Source: Williamsia herbipolensis (GTDB lineage Bacteria > Actinomycetota > Actinomycetes > Mycobacteriales > Mycobacteriaceae). From it: 64,000 nt of DNA. Positions within the stretch are counted from its first letter, which is position 1, and each line of letters begins with the position of its first letter. Under the pieces are notes generated by a model. That model saw only the letters and a program-made list of their open reading frames with translations. It searched no databases and was not told where the DNA came from. The translations under genes were made by a program, and so were the position numbers. The stretch covers positions 153,048 through 217,047 of the forward strand of contig NZ_JXYP01000010.1 in NCBI RefSeq assembly GCF_000964005.1, read 5' to 3'. Shown here one piece after another: positions 42,300 through 51,930 of the stretch.

Positions 42300-44630
42300 C
42301 TACGGGATCTCGCGGAGCAACAGGTTCAGCACCGCGATGGCCCCGGCCTTGTCGAGCGGTTCGTTTCCGTTGCCGCACTTCGGCGATTGGACGCACGAGG
42401 GGCATCCGCTCTCGCATCGGCAGTCGGTGACGGCATCGCGGGTGGCCCGGATCCAGGTCCCGAACGCGGTGAACCCGCGTTCGGCGAAACCCGCCCCGCC
42501 CGGGTAGCCGTCGTAGACGAAGACCGTCGGCAGGCCGGTGTCGGCGTGGATGTTGGTCGACAGGCCGCCGATGTCCCAGCGGTCGCAGGTCGCGATCAGC
42601 GGGAGCAGGCCGATCGCCGCGTGTTCGGCCGCGTGCAGGGCGCCGGGGAACCGGTCGACGGGCACCCCGACTCCCTCGAGCGCCTCGGGTTCGAGGGTGT
42701 ACATCACCGACCGCGTGCTCAGGGTCTGCGGCGGCATGTCGAGGTCGATGACGTCGAGCACCTCGCCGGTGTGCAGGGTCCGCATGTACCCGACGACCTG
42801 GTGGGTGACGTCGACGTCGACCAGCGCGACGGTGAGCGGACCCGACCGCCAGGATCGGGTGGTGGCGGTGATGTCCATCGCGGTCGTCTCCCGTGCCGAC
42901 GTCGACCACTCGGGGTCCTCGGGGTGGGTGATCGCGAGGCCGTCGGTGAGATCGAGCTCGTCGACCACGAACGACCGGCCCTGGTGCAGGTGCACCGCAC
43001 CGGGGTGCACCGTCGACATCGCGCGGCCGGTGTCGACGGTGCCCAGCAGCTGCGAGGTGGTGCCGTCGACGATCATGACCTGCCCGCCGATCCCGCCGCG
43101 GATGTCGATCTCGCCATGCGGCAACAGCCCGGCCGCGGGGTACCAGCCCGCGGGCCGCCGCCGGAGCAGGCCCCGGGCGGTGAGGTCGGCGACCACGTCG
43201 GCGGCGTCGAACGCCGCGACATCGGCCTCGGTCAGGGCGAGCTCGGTCGCCGCGCACAGCAGGTGCGGGCCCAACACGTACGGGTTGGTGGGATCGGTGA
43301 CGCTCACCTCCACCGGCCGTTCCAGGAGCGCCTCGGGGTGGTGCACGAGGTAGGTGTCGAGCGGATCGTCGCGCGCGACCATCACCACCAGCGACCCCTC
43401 CCCGCGCCGCCCGGCGCGGCCGGCCTGCTGCCAGAACGACGCGACGGTGCCGGGATAGCCGGCGACGACGACCGCGTCGAGCCCGGCGATGTCGACGCCG
43501 AGTTCGAGGGCGTTGGTCGTGGCCACGCCGAGGAGCGTGCCGTCGCTCAGCGCCGCCTCGAGCTCCCGTCGGTCGTCGGCGAGGTAGCCCGCGCGGTAGG
43601 CGGCCACCCGACCGACCAACTCGGGATCGGCGGCGGCGAGGATCTGCCGGGCCGACAGCGCGGTGATCTCCGCGCCGCGTCGGCTGCGGACGAAACACAG
43701 CGTGCGGGCGCCCTCGATCACGAGGTCGGCCATGATGCGCGCGGCCTCGGCGCCCGCCGAGCGTCGGACCGGTGCGCCGTGCTCGCCGGTCACCCCGGGG
43801 GTGAACGTCGGCTCCCAGAGGGCGACCGTCCGCTCGCCGTGCGGGGAGCCGTCGTCGGTCACCGCCACGCAGTCGTCACCGATGAGGCGCCCGAGCGCGC
43901 GGGCGGGTTCGCCCGCGGTGGCACTGGCCGCGATCACCGTCGGGTTCGCCCCGGCCGCGCGCGCCAGCCGCAGCGTCCGCTGCACCACGAGTGCGGTGTG
44001 TGAGCCGAAAACCCCTCGGTAGTGGTGGCATTCGTCGATCACGAGGTAGCGCAGGTTGCGGAAGAAGTGTCGCCAACGCCCGGGGGAACCGAGGAATCCG
44101 ATGTGCAGCATGTCGGGGTTGGTGAAGATCCACCGCGAGTGTTCGCGCGCCCACTGGCGCACGTCGGGCTCGGTGTCGCCGTCGTATGCGCACGGCGCCA
44201 TGTGTGCGAATTCGCGACGCCCGGCGGTCAACGAGGTGAGCGCGCGGATCTGATCGGCGCCCAATGCCTTTGTGGGAGCGATGTAGAGAGCCGTGCCGTG
44301 CGGCGCCGCGCCCGAGGTCATGTCGGACAGGATCGGCAGCTGGTAGGCCATCGACTTGCCCGAGGCCGTGCCGGTCGAGACGACGACGTGGGTGCCCTCG
44401 TGGGCGTGCTGCGCGGCGGTCACCTGATGGGTCCACGGGCGGCGGACGCCGATGTCGGCGTAGGCCGCGCGCACCGGCTCGGTGACCCAGTCCGGCCACT
44501 CTGTGAACTGTGCTGTCTGCGAACGCATCACGGTCTTGTATGTGACAGGTGACAAATCCGGGTCCACGCCGGCCAGGGAACGGTGCAGCAACTGCTCGCC
44601 GAACGAGTCGCCCGGGGAAATGCTGGTCAC
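42300..44630 (-). CDS. sftH: SftH/Hrq1/MrfA-type DEAD/H-box DNA helicase
   Basis: 776 residues from a GTG. RecA domain 1 has STGTASGKSMAYQLP (Walker A) and VIDECHHYRG (DECH box), then SATA. Domain 2 has CFVRSRRGAEI, LGVATTNALELGVDI and QQAGRAGRRGEGS. The C-terminal DUF1998 domain carries four cysteines in CRCESGCPSCVQSPKCGNGN, a zinc site. Mycobacterial SftH (Rv3649 family) is a 3'-to-5' translocase and B. subtilis MrfA repairs mitomycin lesions. In relatives this gene borders the tad genes; here a 12-kb sugar island plus cpdA and the stealth gene lie between. Confidence 0.95.
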   Translation of the reverse strand: MTSISPGDSFGEQLLHRSLAGVDPDLSPVTYKTVMRSQTAQFTEWPDWVTEPVRAAYADIGVRRPWTHQVTAAQHAHEGTHVVVSTGTASGKSMAYQLPILSDMTSGAAPHGTALYIAPTKALGADQIRALTSLTAGRREFAHMAPCAYDGDTEPDVRQWAREHSRWIFTNPDMLHIGFLGSPGRWRHFFRNLRYLVIDECHHYRGVFGSHTALVVQRTLRLARAAGANPTVIAASATAGEPARALGRLIGDDCVAVTDDGSPHGERTVALWEPTFTPGVTGEHGAPVRRSAGAEAARIMADLVIEGARTLCFVRSRRGAEITALSARQILAAADPELVGRVAAYRAGYLADDRRELEAALSDGTLLGVATTNALELGVDIAGLDAVVVAGYPGTVASFWQQAGRAGRRGEGSLVVMVARDDPLDTYLVHHPEALLERPVEVSVTDPTNPYVLGPHLLCAATELALTEADVAAFDAADVVADLTARGLLRRRPAGWYPAAGLLPHGEIDIRGGIGGQVMIVDGTTSQLLGTVDTGRAMSTVHPGAVHLHQGRSFVVDELDLTDGLAITHPEDPEWSTSARETTAMDITATTRSWRSGPLTVALVDVDVTHQVVGYMRTLHTGEVLDVIDLDMPPQTLSTRSVMYTLEPEALEGVGVPVDRFPGALHAAEHAAIGLLPLIATCDRWDIGGLSTNIHADTGLPTVFVYDGYPGGAGFAERGFTAFGTWIRATRDAVTDCRCESGCPSCVQSPKCGNGNEPLDKAGAIAVLNLLLREIP

Positions 44631-44952
44631 GCAGCTGCCTTTCGGTGGCCCTCGGCGTTACCGACAGATGTCGGTGGCCTGAAATCTGACGATGTTTTGT
44701 TCAGTTTGAGTTCTGCGACTGTCGGGGGCGACATGTTCATGATTGACTGTCGTCGGTCGCAGCTTTCGGGGGCTTCTGCAAGGGTCGACACGGCACGGAT
44801 GGTCTGCCCCCCGAGAACGTGTTGCGGGCGTAATACCCAAGGTTAGTGCGCGGCTGGTCCGCAAACGTCGCCAGTCGGTATGGCGGTCGGAACGGGCCCG
44901 TCGCGGTGACACATCGTGACGTATCCGGTGAGTCAGTAAAGGAATGCAAGAA
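44631..44952. other. Divergent sftH-cspA intergenic region
   Basis: 322 bases with no convincing gene. The only clear structure is ACCGACA-GA-TGTCGGT (44660-44675), a perfect 7+2+7 inverted repeat 30 bases from the sftH start. The part nearer cspA probably forms a long 5' untranslated leader, common for cold-shock genes, but I cannot place its promoter with confidence. Confidence 0.5.
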
Positions 44953-45156
44953 ATGGCACAGGGAACTGTGAAGTGGTTCAACGCGGAAAAGGGCTTCGGC
45001 TTCATCGCGCCTGATGATGGACCGGACGACGTGTTTGTCCACTACTCCGAGATCCAGGGATCCGGTTTCCGCACCCTCGAGGAGAACCAGCGCGTCGAGT
45101 TCGAGGTCGGTCAGGGAACCAAGGGTCCGCAGGCCACCGGCGTCCGCGCGGTCTGA
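44953..45156 (+). CDS. cspA: Cold-shock protein CspA
   Basis: 67 residues from the ATG at 44953, with AAAGGA 9 bases upstream; an ATG at 44944 is less likely. The OB fold has both RNA-binding motifs: RNP1-like [10 protein letters not shown] and RNP2-like VFVHYSEI. It binds single-stranded RNA/DNA and acts as an RNA chaperone. Position between the helicase and the Rv3647c-like gene is as in mycobacteria. Confidence 0.97.
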   Translation: MAQGTVKWFNAEKGFGFIAPDDGPDDVFVHYSEIQGSGFRTLEENQRVEFEVGQGTKGPQATGVRAV

Positions 45157-45175
45157 GCTCGCACACTCTCGACAC

Positions 45176-45213
45176 CGCCCCCGGCGTCCGCTCATCGCGG
45201 CGCGTCGGGGGCG
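45176..45213 (+). terminator. Hairpin after cspA
   Basis: CGCCCCCG (45176-45183) pairs with CGGGGGCG (45206-45213), 20 bases beyond the cspA stop, with partial pairing inside the loop. TTGTG follows. It fits a GC-rich intrinsic-type terminator with a poor T-run, as is common in actinobacteria. Confidence 0.55.
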
Positions 45214-45307
45214 TTGTGCGTCGAGAGGTCGGGTGCGACCGGCCTCGTCCGGCGCGTCCGGAGATGCACGGCCCAGTCGACCATTCGTTCGAGTAGAGTT
45301 CCCGACC

Positions 45308-45886
45308 GTGGGCCAACTGTCCTTCTTCTCGGCAGAAACCGACGAGCCCTCACTGGAGGATCTGTCGGGATTGTTTGCCGCGCATGGGCAGTCGTCGTTC
45401 TCCCCGGCCGGTAGTCGGGTCTCCATCGTCGTCGACGCGCAGTGGCGTGCCGACGCACTGGTCGAGGACATCGAACTGTGCGGCGTACGGGCGCACCCCG
45501 CCGTCTCCGACGAGGGCTCGCCCATGGCGCGCACCGAGACCTCCAAGTCGCTCGACGCCCTCACCCGCTCCTGGGTGAAGGGTGCGGTGAAGACGATGCC
45601 CGCCGACTGGGTGCCCAGTCCGCGCGCGCTGCGGCTGTGGGCGATCGCCGCGGGCCGTCGTGAAGAGGACCGCTATCTGCTCGGTCTCGACCCGCACGCC
45701 CCCGAGACGCACTCGCCGCTGGCGACCGCGCTGATGCGCGCGGGGATCGCGCCCACCCTCGTCGGCACCCGCGGTCATTCGCCGGCCCTGCGGATCGCCG
45801 GCCGCCGTCGGTTGTCGCGTCTGCTGGAGAACATCGGCGCACCGCCCGGGCACCTCGATGCCGTCGGATTCTGGCCCACGGTGTGA
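45308..45886 (+). CDS. Conserved actinobacterial protein of unknown function (Rv3647c-like)
   Basis: 192 residues from a GTG, the same length I recall for mycobacterial Rv3647c. It begins GQLSFFSAETDEPSLEDLSGLFAAHG and contains SIVVDAQWRADALVEDIELCGV and VKGAVKTMPADWVPSPRALRLWAIAAGR. It ends in a small basic helix region (IAGRRRLSRLLENIG). No known motif or membrane span is seen. The conserved place between cspA and topA suggests a housekeeping nucleic-acid role, but that is only inference. Confidence 0.85.
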   Translation: MGQLSFFSAETDEPSLEDLSGLFAAHGQSSFSPAGSRVSIVVDAQWRADALVEDIELCGVRAHPAVSDEGSPMARTETSKSLDALTRSWVKGAVKTMPADWVPSPRALRLWAIAAGRREEDRYLLGLDPHAPETHSPLATALMRAGIAPTLVGTRGHSPALRIAGRRRLSRLLENIGAPPGHLDAVGFWPTV

Positions 45887-46127
45887 CACATTCATTTGTC
45901 AGATCGATCACCCCGCTGAGCTGCCTGTTCTCCCACCTCGCGGCGCCCTGACGCGGGGTGTCCGGCGCCGCGGAAACCTTTGGGCTCCCAGCGGCGTTGT
46001 GTCAATAGGCTGTTATATGGGGTAGAACAAGCCAGATGTGTCGGCTGCGCGGACCGTCTCCGATGCCGTCAGAACACATATAGAAGGCCTTACCCAACAG
46101 GCCGGTAGAAAGGTGCAGGCACAGACA

Positions 46128-49100
46128 GTGGCTGATAGCGACACCGCGTCCACCCGCTCCGGTGGCAATGTGCGCCGCCTCGTGATCGTCGAGTCGCCCA
46201 CCAAAGCCCGCAAGATCGCCGGATATCTGGGATCGAACTACGTCGTCGAGTCGTCCCGTGGACACATCCGGGACCTCCCGCGTGGCGCGGCCGACGTGCC
46301 CGCCAAGTACAAGGGACAGCCCTGGGCCCGTCTGGGGGTCAACGTCGAGCAGGACTTCGAACCGCTCTACGTGGTGTCGCCGGACAAGAAGTCCACGGTC
46401 ACCGAACTCAAGCAACTGCTCAAGGGTGTCGACGAGCTCTACCTCGCCACCGACGGTGACCGCGAGGGCGAGGCCATCGCGTGGCACCTGCTCGAGACCC
46501 TGCGCCCCAGCGTCCCGGTGAAGCGCATGGTGTTCCACGAGATCACCCAGTCGGCCATCCAGGCCGCCGCCGACACCCCGCGCGATCTCGACGTCGACCT
46601 CGTCGACGCCCAGGAGACCCGCCGCATCCTCGACCGCCTCTACGGGTACGAGGTGTCGCCGGTGCTGTGGAAGAAGGTCATGCCGAAGCTGTCGGCGGGC
46701 CGCGTGCAGTCGGTGGCCACCCGCATCATCGTCGAACGCGAACGCGAGCGGATGGCGTTCATCTCCGCCTCGTACTGGGACATCGACGCCACCCTCGACG
46801 CGGGCGCCGACGTCTCGCCGCGCACGTTCAAGGCCAAGCTCGTCTCCGTCGACGACAACCGCGTCGCCTCGGGCCGCGATTTCGACGCGGCGGGCCGCAT
46901 GAAGAAGTCCGACGGCGTGGTGGTGCTCGACGAGGCCCGCGCCAACGCACTGGCCACCGGACTGCAGGGTGCCGACCTCTCGGTCACCTCGGTCGAGGAG
47001 AAGCCGTACACACGCCGCCCGTACGCGCCGTTCATGACCTCGACGCTGCAGCAGGAAGCCGGCCGCAAGCTGCGGTTCACCTCCGACCGGACCATGCGCA
47101 TCGCGCAGCGTCTGTACGAGAACGGCTACATCACCTACATGCGTACCGACTCCACGACGCTGTCGGAGTCGGCCATCAACGCCGCCCGCGGGCAGGCCCG
47201 TGAGCTCTACGGCGCCGACTACGTGCACCCGACCCCGCGGCAGTACACCCGCAAGGTCAAGAACGCCCAGGAGGCCCACGAGGCCATCCGCCCGGCCGGC
47301 GAGACGTTCCGCACCCCCGGCCAGGTCGCCTCGGCCCTGCAGTCCGACGAGTTCCGGCTCTACGAGCTGATCTGGCAGCGCACCGTCGCCTCGCAGATGG
47401 CCGACGCGCGCGGCACCACGATGAGCCTGCGGATCAGCGGCACCGCGACCTCGGGCGAGCGCGCGACGTTCGCCGCGTCGGGTCGCACCATCACCTTCCC
47501 CGGCTTCCTGTCGGCCTACGTCGAGACCGTCGACGAGCAGGCCGGCGGACAGGCCGACAACGAGGAGGTGCGGCTGCCGCTGCTGACCGAGGGGCAGCAC
47601 CTGACCGCCGCCGACCTCGAGGCGGCCGGCCACTCGACGAACCCGCCCGCCCGGTTCACCGAGGCGTCGCTGGTGAAGACGCTCGAGGAACTCGGCATCG
47701 GTCGCCCCTCGACGTACGCGTCGATCATCGGCACCATCCAGGACCGCGGGTACGTCCACAAGAAGGGCAGCGCCCTCGTCCCGTCGTGGGTGGCGTTCGC
47801 CGTCGTCGGGCTCCTCGAGGCGTACTTCGGCAGCCTCGTCGACTACGACTTCACCGCGTCGCTCGAGGACGACCTCGACCAGATCGCCTCGGGTCGGGAG
47901 AACCGTACGCACTGGTTGTCGCGGTTCTACTTCGGCGCCGACGCCTCCGAGGACTCCACCGACTCCGCGGCGAGCTCCGATGTCGCCGCCCACGGCGGGC
48001 TCAAGAAGCTCGTCGGCGTGAACCTCGAGGAGATCGACGCCCGGGAGATCAACTCCATCAAGCTCTTCGACGACGACCAGGGTCGACCGGTCGTCGTGCG
48101 CGTGGGTCGGTTCGGGCCGTACCTCGAGCGCAACGTCGCCGGCCCCGACGCCGAACCGGATCTGCAGCGGGCGAACCTGCCCGACGACATGACCCCGGAC
48201 GAGCTGACCATCGAGGTCGCCGAGAAGCTGTTCAGCACGCCGCAGGAGGGTCGCACGCTCGGCGTCGATCCGGTCACCGGCCACGAGATCGTCGCCAAGG
48301 AGGGCCGTTTCGGCCCCTACGTCACCGAGATCCTGCCCGATCCGGATGAGGAGTCCGACGGCGACAGCGGCGACGGTGGGAATTCGGTTCCGGCGCTGAC
48401 GGTTCCGCCCGGCCCCACCCCGCTCGACGGCGACGGCGCGGCTGCGTCCGGCGGTTCCGGTGGCGGTACCGCGGTGGCCACCAAGGCCGGTGCGACCACG
48501 AAGACCGCGGCCAAGAAGGCGACGAAGAAGGTCGCCGCGAAGAAGGCCGGTCCCAAGCCGCGCACCGGGTCGCTGTTCAAGTCGATGGAGATCGCGACGG
48601 TCACCCTCGACGACGCGCTCAAGCTGCTGTCGTTGCCGCGTGTGGTGGGTGCCGATCCCGAGAGCGGCGAGGAGATCACCGCCCAGAACGGTCGCTACGG
48701 CCCGTACCTGAAGAAGGGCACCGATTCCCGGTCGCTGAGCGCCGAGGACCAGATCTTCGGCATCACGCTCGAGGAGGCGCTCAAGATCTACTCCGAGCCC
48801 AAGCGTCGTGGTCGCGCGGCCGCGGCCCCGCCGCTGCGAGAGCTGGGCAAGGACTCGGTCAGCGAGCAGCCGATGGTCATCAAGGACGGTCGCTTCGGCC
48901 CGTACGTGACCGACGGCGAGACCAACGCCAGCCTGCGCAAGGACGACGAGGTCGCCTCCATCACCGACGAACGCGCGATGGAACTGCTCGCCGACCGCCG
49001 CGCGCGGGGGCCGGTGAAGAAGAAGGCGAAGAAGGCGCCGGCGAAGAAGGCGACGGTCAAGAAGACCGCCGCGAAGAAGGCCCCGGCCAAGAAGGCGGTC

Positions 49101-49226
49101 GCGAAGAAGGCGCCGGCGAAGAAGACGCCGGCGAAGAAGACGGTGGCCAAGAAGGCGCCCGCGAAGAAGTCCGCAGCGACGAAGACGGTGGCAACCGATG
49201 GAACCGGGTCCGACTCCGACGAGTGA
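46128..49226 (+). CDS. topA: DNA topoisomerase I
   Basis: 1032 residues from the GTG at 46128 (VADSDTAS, matching the MADPK start in mycobacteria). The Toprim domain (residues 18-135) has IVESPTKARKIAGYL and TDGDREGEAIAW. The transesterification domain has Tyr337 in YITYMRTDS. C-terminal topo repeats (GRFGPYLER, GRFGPYVTE, GRYGPYLKK, GRFGPYVTD) lack zinc cysteines. The last 70 residues are AKK/PAKK repeats that bind DNA and favour processivity. The enzyme relaxes negative supercoils. The 3' end overlaps the diguanylate cyclase gene by 29 bases. Confidence 0.97.
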   Translation: MADSDTASTRSGGNVRRLVIVESPTKARKIAGYLGSNYVVESSRGHIRDLPRGAADVPAKYKGQPWARLGVNVEQDFEPLYVVSPDKKSTVTELKQLLKGVDELYLATDGDREGEAIAWHLLETLRPSVPVKRMVFHEITQSAIQAAADTPRDLDVDLVDAQETRRILDRLYGYEVSPVLWKKVMPKLSAGRVQSVATRIIVERERERMAFISASYWDIDATLDAGADVSPRTFKAKLVSVDDNRVASGRDFDAAGRMKKSDGVVVLDEARANALATGLQGADLSVTSVEEKPYTRRPYAPFMTSTLQQEAGRKLRFTSDRTMRIAQRLYENGYITYMRTDSTTLSESAINAARGQARELYGADYVHPTPRQYTRKVKNAQEAHEAIRPAGETFRTPGQVASALQSDEFRLYELIWQRTVASQMADARGTTMSLRISGTATSGERATFAASGRTITFPGFLSAYVETVDEQAGGQADNEEVRLPLLTEGQHLTAADLEAAGHSTNPPARFTEASLVKTLEELGIGRPSTYASIIGTIQDRGYVHKKGSALVPSWVAFAVVGLLEAYFGSLVDYDFTASLEDDLDQIASGRENRTHWLSRFYFGADASEDSTDSAASSDVAAHGGLKKLVGVNLEEIDAREINSIKLFDDDQGRPVVVRVGRFGPYLERNVAGPDAEPDLQRANLPDDMTPDELTIEVAEKLFSTPQEGRTLGVDPVTGHEIVAKEGRFGPYVTEILPDPDEESDGDSGDGGNSVPALTVPPGPTPLDGDGAAASGGSGGGTAVATKAGATTKTAAKKATKKVAAKKAGPKPRTGSLFKSMEIATVTLDDALKLLSLPRVVGADPESGEEITAQNGRYGPYLKKGTDSRSLSAEDQIFGITLEEALKIYSEPKRRGRAAAAPPLRELGKDSVSEQPMVIKDGRFGPYVTDGETNASLRKDDEVASITDERAMELLADRRARGPVKKKAKKAPAKKATVKKTAAKKAPAKKAVAKKAPAKKTPAKKTVAKKAPAKKSAATKTVATDGTGSDSDE

Positions 49227-50085
49227 CCCTGTCGACCTCGACTCCCGGTGGTACCGAGCGATGTTCGAGGCCGGCACCGTGCCCATGGCGCTCGCCGACG
49301 AGGACGGTCTGCTGGTGGTGGCCAATGCCGCCTATTGCGCGATGGTGGGTCGATCGTGGCCCGAGATCGCCGGCCGGTCGTCACGCGACTTCACCCACGA
49401 CGACGATCTCGCGCAGCACCGGGCCATGGACCGTCTGATGGCCGATGCCGCCGAGCGCGGTGAGGTCCTGCGCGTGGAGAAGCGCTACCTGCACCCCGAC
49501 GGCGCTGTTCGGTGGGGGTGGGTCTCGGCCAGTCCCGTCGTCGGTCCCGGCGGCCGCCGGTGGACCATGGCGGTCATCCACGACACGACCGACCGCCGGC
49601 GCACCGAGGACGACCTGCTGACCGCGGCGAGCACCGACCAGTTGACCGGGCTGCTCAACCGTCGCGGGTGGATGACGCACCTGGCCGAGTTCGAACGCGT
49701 CGCCGCGCACGGCGGCGGCGGCGATCTCGTTCTCGCGATCATCGATCTCGACAGGTTCAAGGACTACAACGACACCCGCGGCCACGACGCGGGCGACCGT
49801 CTGTTGGCCGAGTTCGCGCGGGCCATGGTGGCATCGGCATGCGAGCCGGCGGTGCTCGCCCGGTGGGGCGGCGAGGAGTTCGCCCTCGCGCTGCCCGGTT
49901 CGGCGGCCGTCCACATCGACGGCGTGCTCCGCGGTCTGGCCCGCAGGGTCCCCGACGGCCAGACGTTCTGCGCCGGGTACGCCACGGTGCGTGCCCGCGA
50001 GTCGGCGACCGACTGCTTCACGCGGGCCGACGAACGTCTCTACGAGGCGAAACGGCAGGGTCGCGGGCGGGTGCTCGGCGACTGA
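49198..50085 (+). CDS. PAS-GGDEF diguanylate cyclase
   Basis: 295 residues. A PAS domain (about 18-135: FEAGTVPMALADEDGLLVVANAAYCAMVGRS ... TMAVIHDTTDRRRTEDDL) precedes a GGDEF domain (140-295: STDQLTGLLNRRG, IIDLDRFKDYNDTRGHDAGD). The catalytic GGEEF is at residues 224-228, intact, so c-di-GMP synthesis is expected. The RxxD inhibitory site is not present in its usual place. No membrane span. It begins inside the last codons of topA in another frame, so translation is probably coupled. Confidence 0.9.
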   Translation: MEPGPTPTSDPVDLDSRWYRAMFEAGTVPMALADEDGLLVVANAAYCAMVGRSWPEIAGRSSRDFTHDDDLAQHRAMDRLMADAAERGEVLRVEKRYLHPDGAVRWGWVSASPVVGPGGRRWTMAVIHDTTDRRRTEDDLLTAASTDQLTGLLNRRGWMTHLAEFERVAAHGGGGDLVLAIIDLDRFKDYNDTRGHDAGDRLLAEFARAMVASACEPAVLARWGGEEFALALPGSAAVHIDGVLRGLARRVPDGQTFCAGYATVRARESATDCFTRADERLYEAKRQGRGRVLGD

Positions 50086-50097
50086 TCGCGGCGTCCT

Positions 50098-51873
50098 TCA
50101 GACGCTGCTGCGGGATTCCTCGTCGTCGTCCTCATCGACGGTCCCGGTCGACCCGGCGTTCTCGCTGCCGACCGCGGACCCCTCTCCGGCCGCGGACCGC
50201 GTGTCGGCCGCGGCCGACGTGCCCGACGGTGTCGTGTGCGAGGCGCCCACGGCCGCGTCGACGACGCCGTCGGTGTCGCTGTCGACATCTCCGTCGTCCT
50301 CGATGACCAGTGCGAACTTCGGACGCGCGAGCTTGGTCTCGATGCCCCGACCACGTAGCTCCACGCCCTCACCGATGTCCCAGCACTCGGCCTCGGCGTC
50401 CGACGCCAGGTACACCGCGCGCGCCGACCCCAGGACCCGTGTCGGTTCGTCCTTGGCCATCTCGGTGAGCCGCGCCGCCTCGTTGACCGGGTCGCCGATC
50501 ACGGTGTACTCGAGTCGCCGCTCGGATCCGATGTGGCCGGCGATCGCCTTGCCCGCCGAGACGCCGATGCCCACGTCGGTCTCACCCAGGGTCCGCTCGA
50601 GCTCGATGCGCAGTTCACGTGCCGCGGCGAGTGCCTGACCCGCGAAATCCTGCAGGTCCAGCGGCGCACCGAAGATCGCCAGGGCGGCGTCACCCTGGAA
50701 TTTGTTGATGAACCCGCCATGGCGACCGACGGTCTCGACGACCACCTGGAAGAAGTCGTTGAGCAGATCGACGACCTCGCGGGGCGGACGGGTCACCGCC
50801 AGTCGGGTCGATCCGACGATGTCGACGAACAACACCCCGACGTAGCGTTCCTCGCCGCCGAGTTCGGTACCCGATTCGATGGCGCGCCGTGCGACGTCCT
50901 CGCCGACGTAGCGACCGAACAGGTTCCGCAGTTGCTGTCGTTCGCGCAGGTCGCCGACCATCTCGTTGAACCCGGCCTGCAACAGACCCAGGTCGCTGCC
51001 GTCGTAGATGCGGACCGAGGTGTCGTAGTTGCCCTCGCTGACCAGGCGTTGGGCGTTGCGGAGCTGCTTGATGGGATCGGCGATCGCGCCGACGAGCCGC
51101 ACCAGACCGATCAACCCGAAGACGACCGACGCGACGGCCAGCCACAGCAGCGGTCGTTGGAGGCCCTCGGCATCGGTGCGCACCAGCCCGAACTGCTGGC
51201 CCACGATGAGACCGACGATCGCCAGCAGGGGCACCACCACACTGACACTCCAGAACAGGGTGATGCGGACGGTCACGCTGGGTGCGACGGCGCTCGTCGG
51301 GTCGTTGGCCATCGCCGAGACGGTGATGGGACGCAACACCTTCTCCGACTGCATGTACCCCAGTACGCAGGAGACGAACCCGCCGATCGCCGACGCGATC
51401 CACACCACCAGCGCCGTCGCGCCCGAGGCGGGCAGGTTCAGCAGCGCGAACAGGATGCCACCAACGGTCCACAACCCGAGGTTCACCGCGGTGAGCAGCA
51501 CCGGCAGTCGGAGCGCGCGATTGCGCGCCATCTCGTTGTCGAGACGGGTACGCCTCCGGTGCCAGATGAGCACCGGCAGCGTCAGCAGGATGCTGAGATA
51601 CCCGCCGACGAAGGTGGCGGCCACCAGGTACGCGACGAACACCGCCTGGTTCGAGGTGCTGATCTCCTGGATCCGCACCGTGTACTGGTACGGCATGCCG
51701 AACCGCAGGAACGCGAAGGTGAACAGGGCGCCGATGATGTTCGCGCGGACGAGGTCGAGGGCCAGGATCGGCCACGGTGTGTGCGCCAGCCACCGCAACA
51801 GGTGCACACCCCGCTGCAGACGCGACTGTCTCTGGACCACCTGTTCACGGTAGCGGGCGCACAGGGTCGGCAT
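50098..51873 (-). CDS. Membrane class III adenylate cyclase with HAMP domain (Rv3645 orthologue)
   Basis: 591 residues from the ATG at 51873. Six membrane spans in the first 300 residues are followed by a HAMP linker (ADPIKQLRNAQRLVSEGNYDTSV) and the cyclase domain. Catalytic residues are present: metal Asp in LFVDIVGSTRL and in KFQGDAALAIFG, adenine-specifying Asp in IGDPVNEAARL with the transition-state Asn/Arg. A 70-residue acidic, Ser-rich tail ends the protein. It makes cAMP at the membrane. It is divergent from holB and convergent with the diguanylate cyclase, the order seen in mycobacteria. Confidence 0.92.
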   Translation of the reverse strand: MPTLCARYREQVVQRQSRLQRGVHLLRWLAHTPWPILALDLVRANIIGALFTFAFLRFGMPYQYTVRIQEISTSNQAVFVAYLVAATFVGGYLSILLTLPVLIWHRRRTRLDNEMARNRALRLPVLLTAVNLGLWTVGGILFALLNLPASGATALVVWIASAIGGFVSCVLGYMQSEKVLRPITVSAMANDPTSAVAPSVTVRITLFWSVSVVVPLLAIVGLIVGQQFGLVRTDAEGLQRPLLWLAVASVVFGLIGLVRLVGAIADPIKQLRNAQRLVSEGNYDTSVRIYDGSDLGLLQAGFNEMVGDLRERQQLRNLFGRYVGEDVARRAIESGTELGGEERYVGVLFVDIVGSTRLAVTRPPREVVDLLNDFFQVVVETVGRHGGFINKFQGDAALAIFGAPLDLQDFAGQALAAARELRIELERTLGETDVGIGVSAGKAIAGHIGSERRLEYTVIGDPVNEAARLTEMAKDEPTRVLGSARAVYLASDAEAECWDIGEGVELRGRGIETKLARPKFALVIEDDGDVDSDTDGVVDAAVGASHTTPSGTSAAADTRSAAGEGSAVGSENAGSTGTVDEDDDEESRSSV

Positions 51874-51930
51874 CTGCCGTTGGTGACAGTGCCGACAGGG
51901 GTGTCGGAGCGCGCGATTACGATCGCTCCC

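Noticed and set aside
49015..49190. Repeat tract at the end of topA considered as a separate repeat element
   Set aside because: It encodes the AKK/PAKK tail typical of actinobacterial topoisomerase I and is in frame, so it is part of the gene.
46002..49325. 1107-residue open frame antisense to topA
   Set aside because: Product is low-complexity Arg/Gly/Val-rich sequence; it is the shadow of a long GC-rich gene with a lysine-repeat tail.
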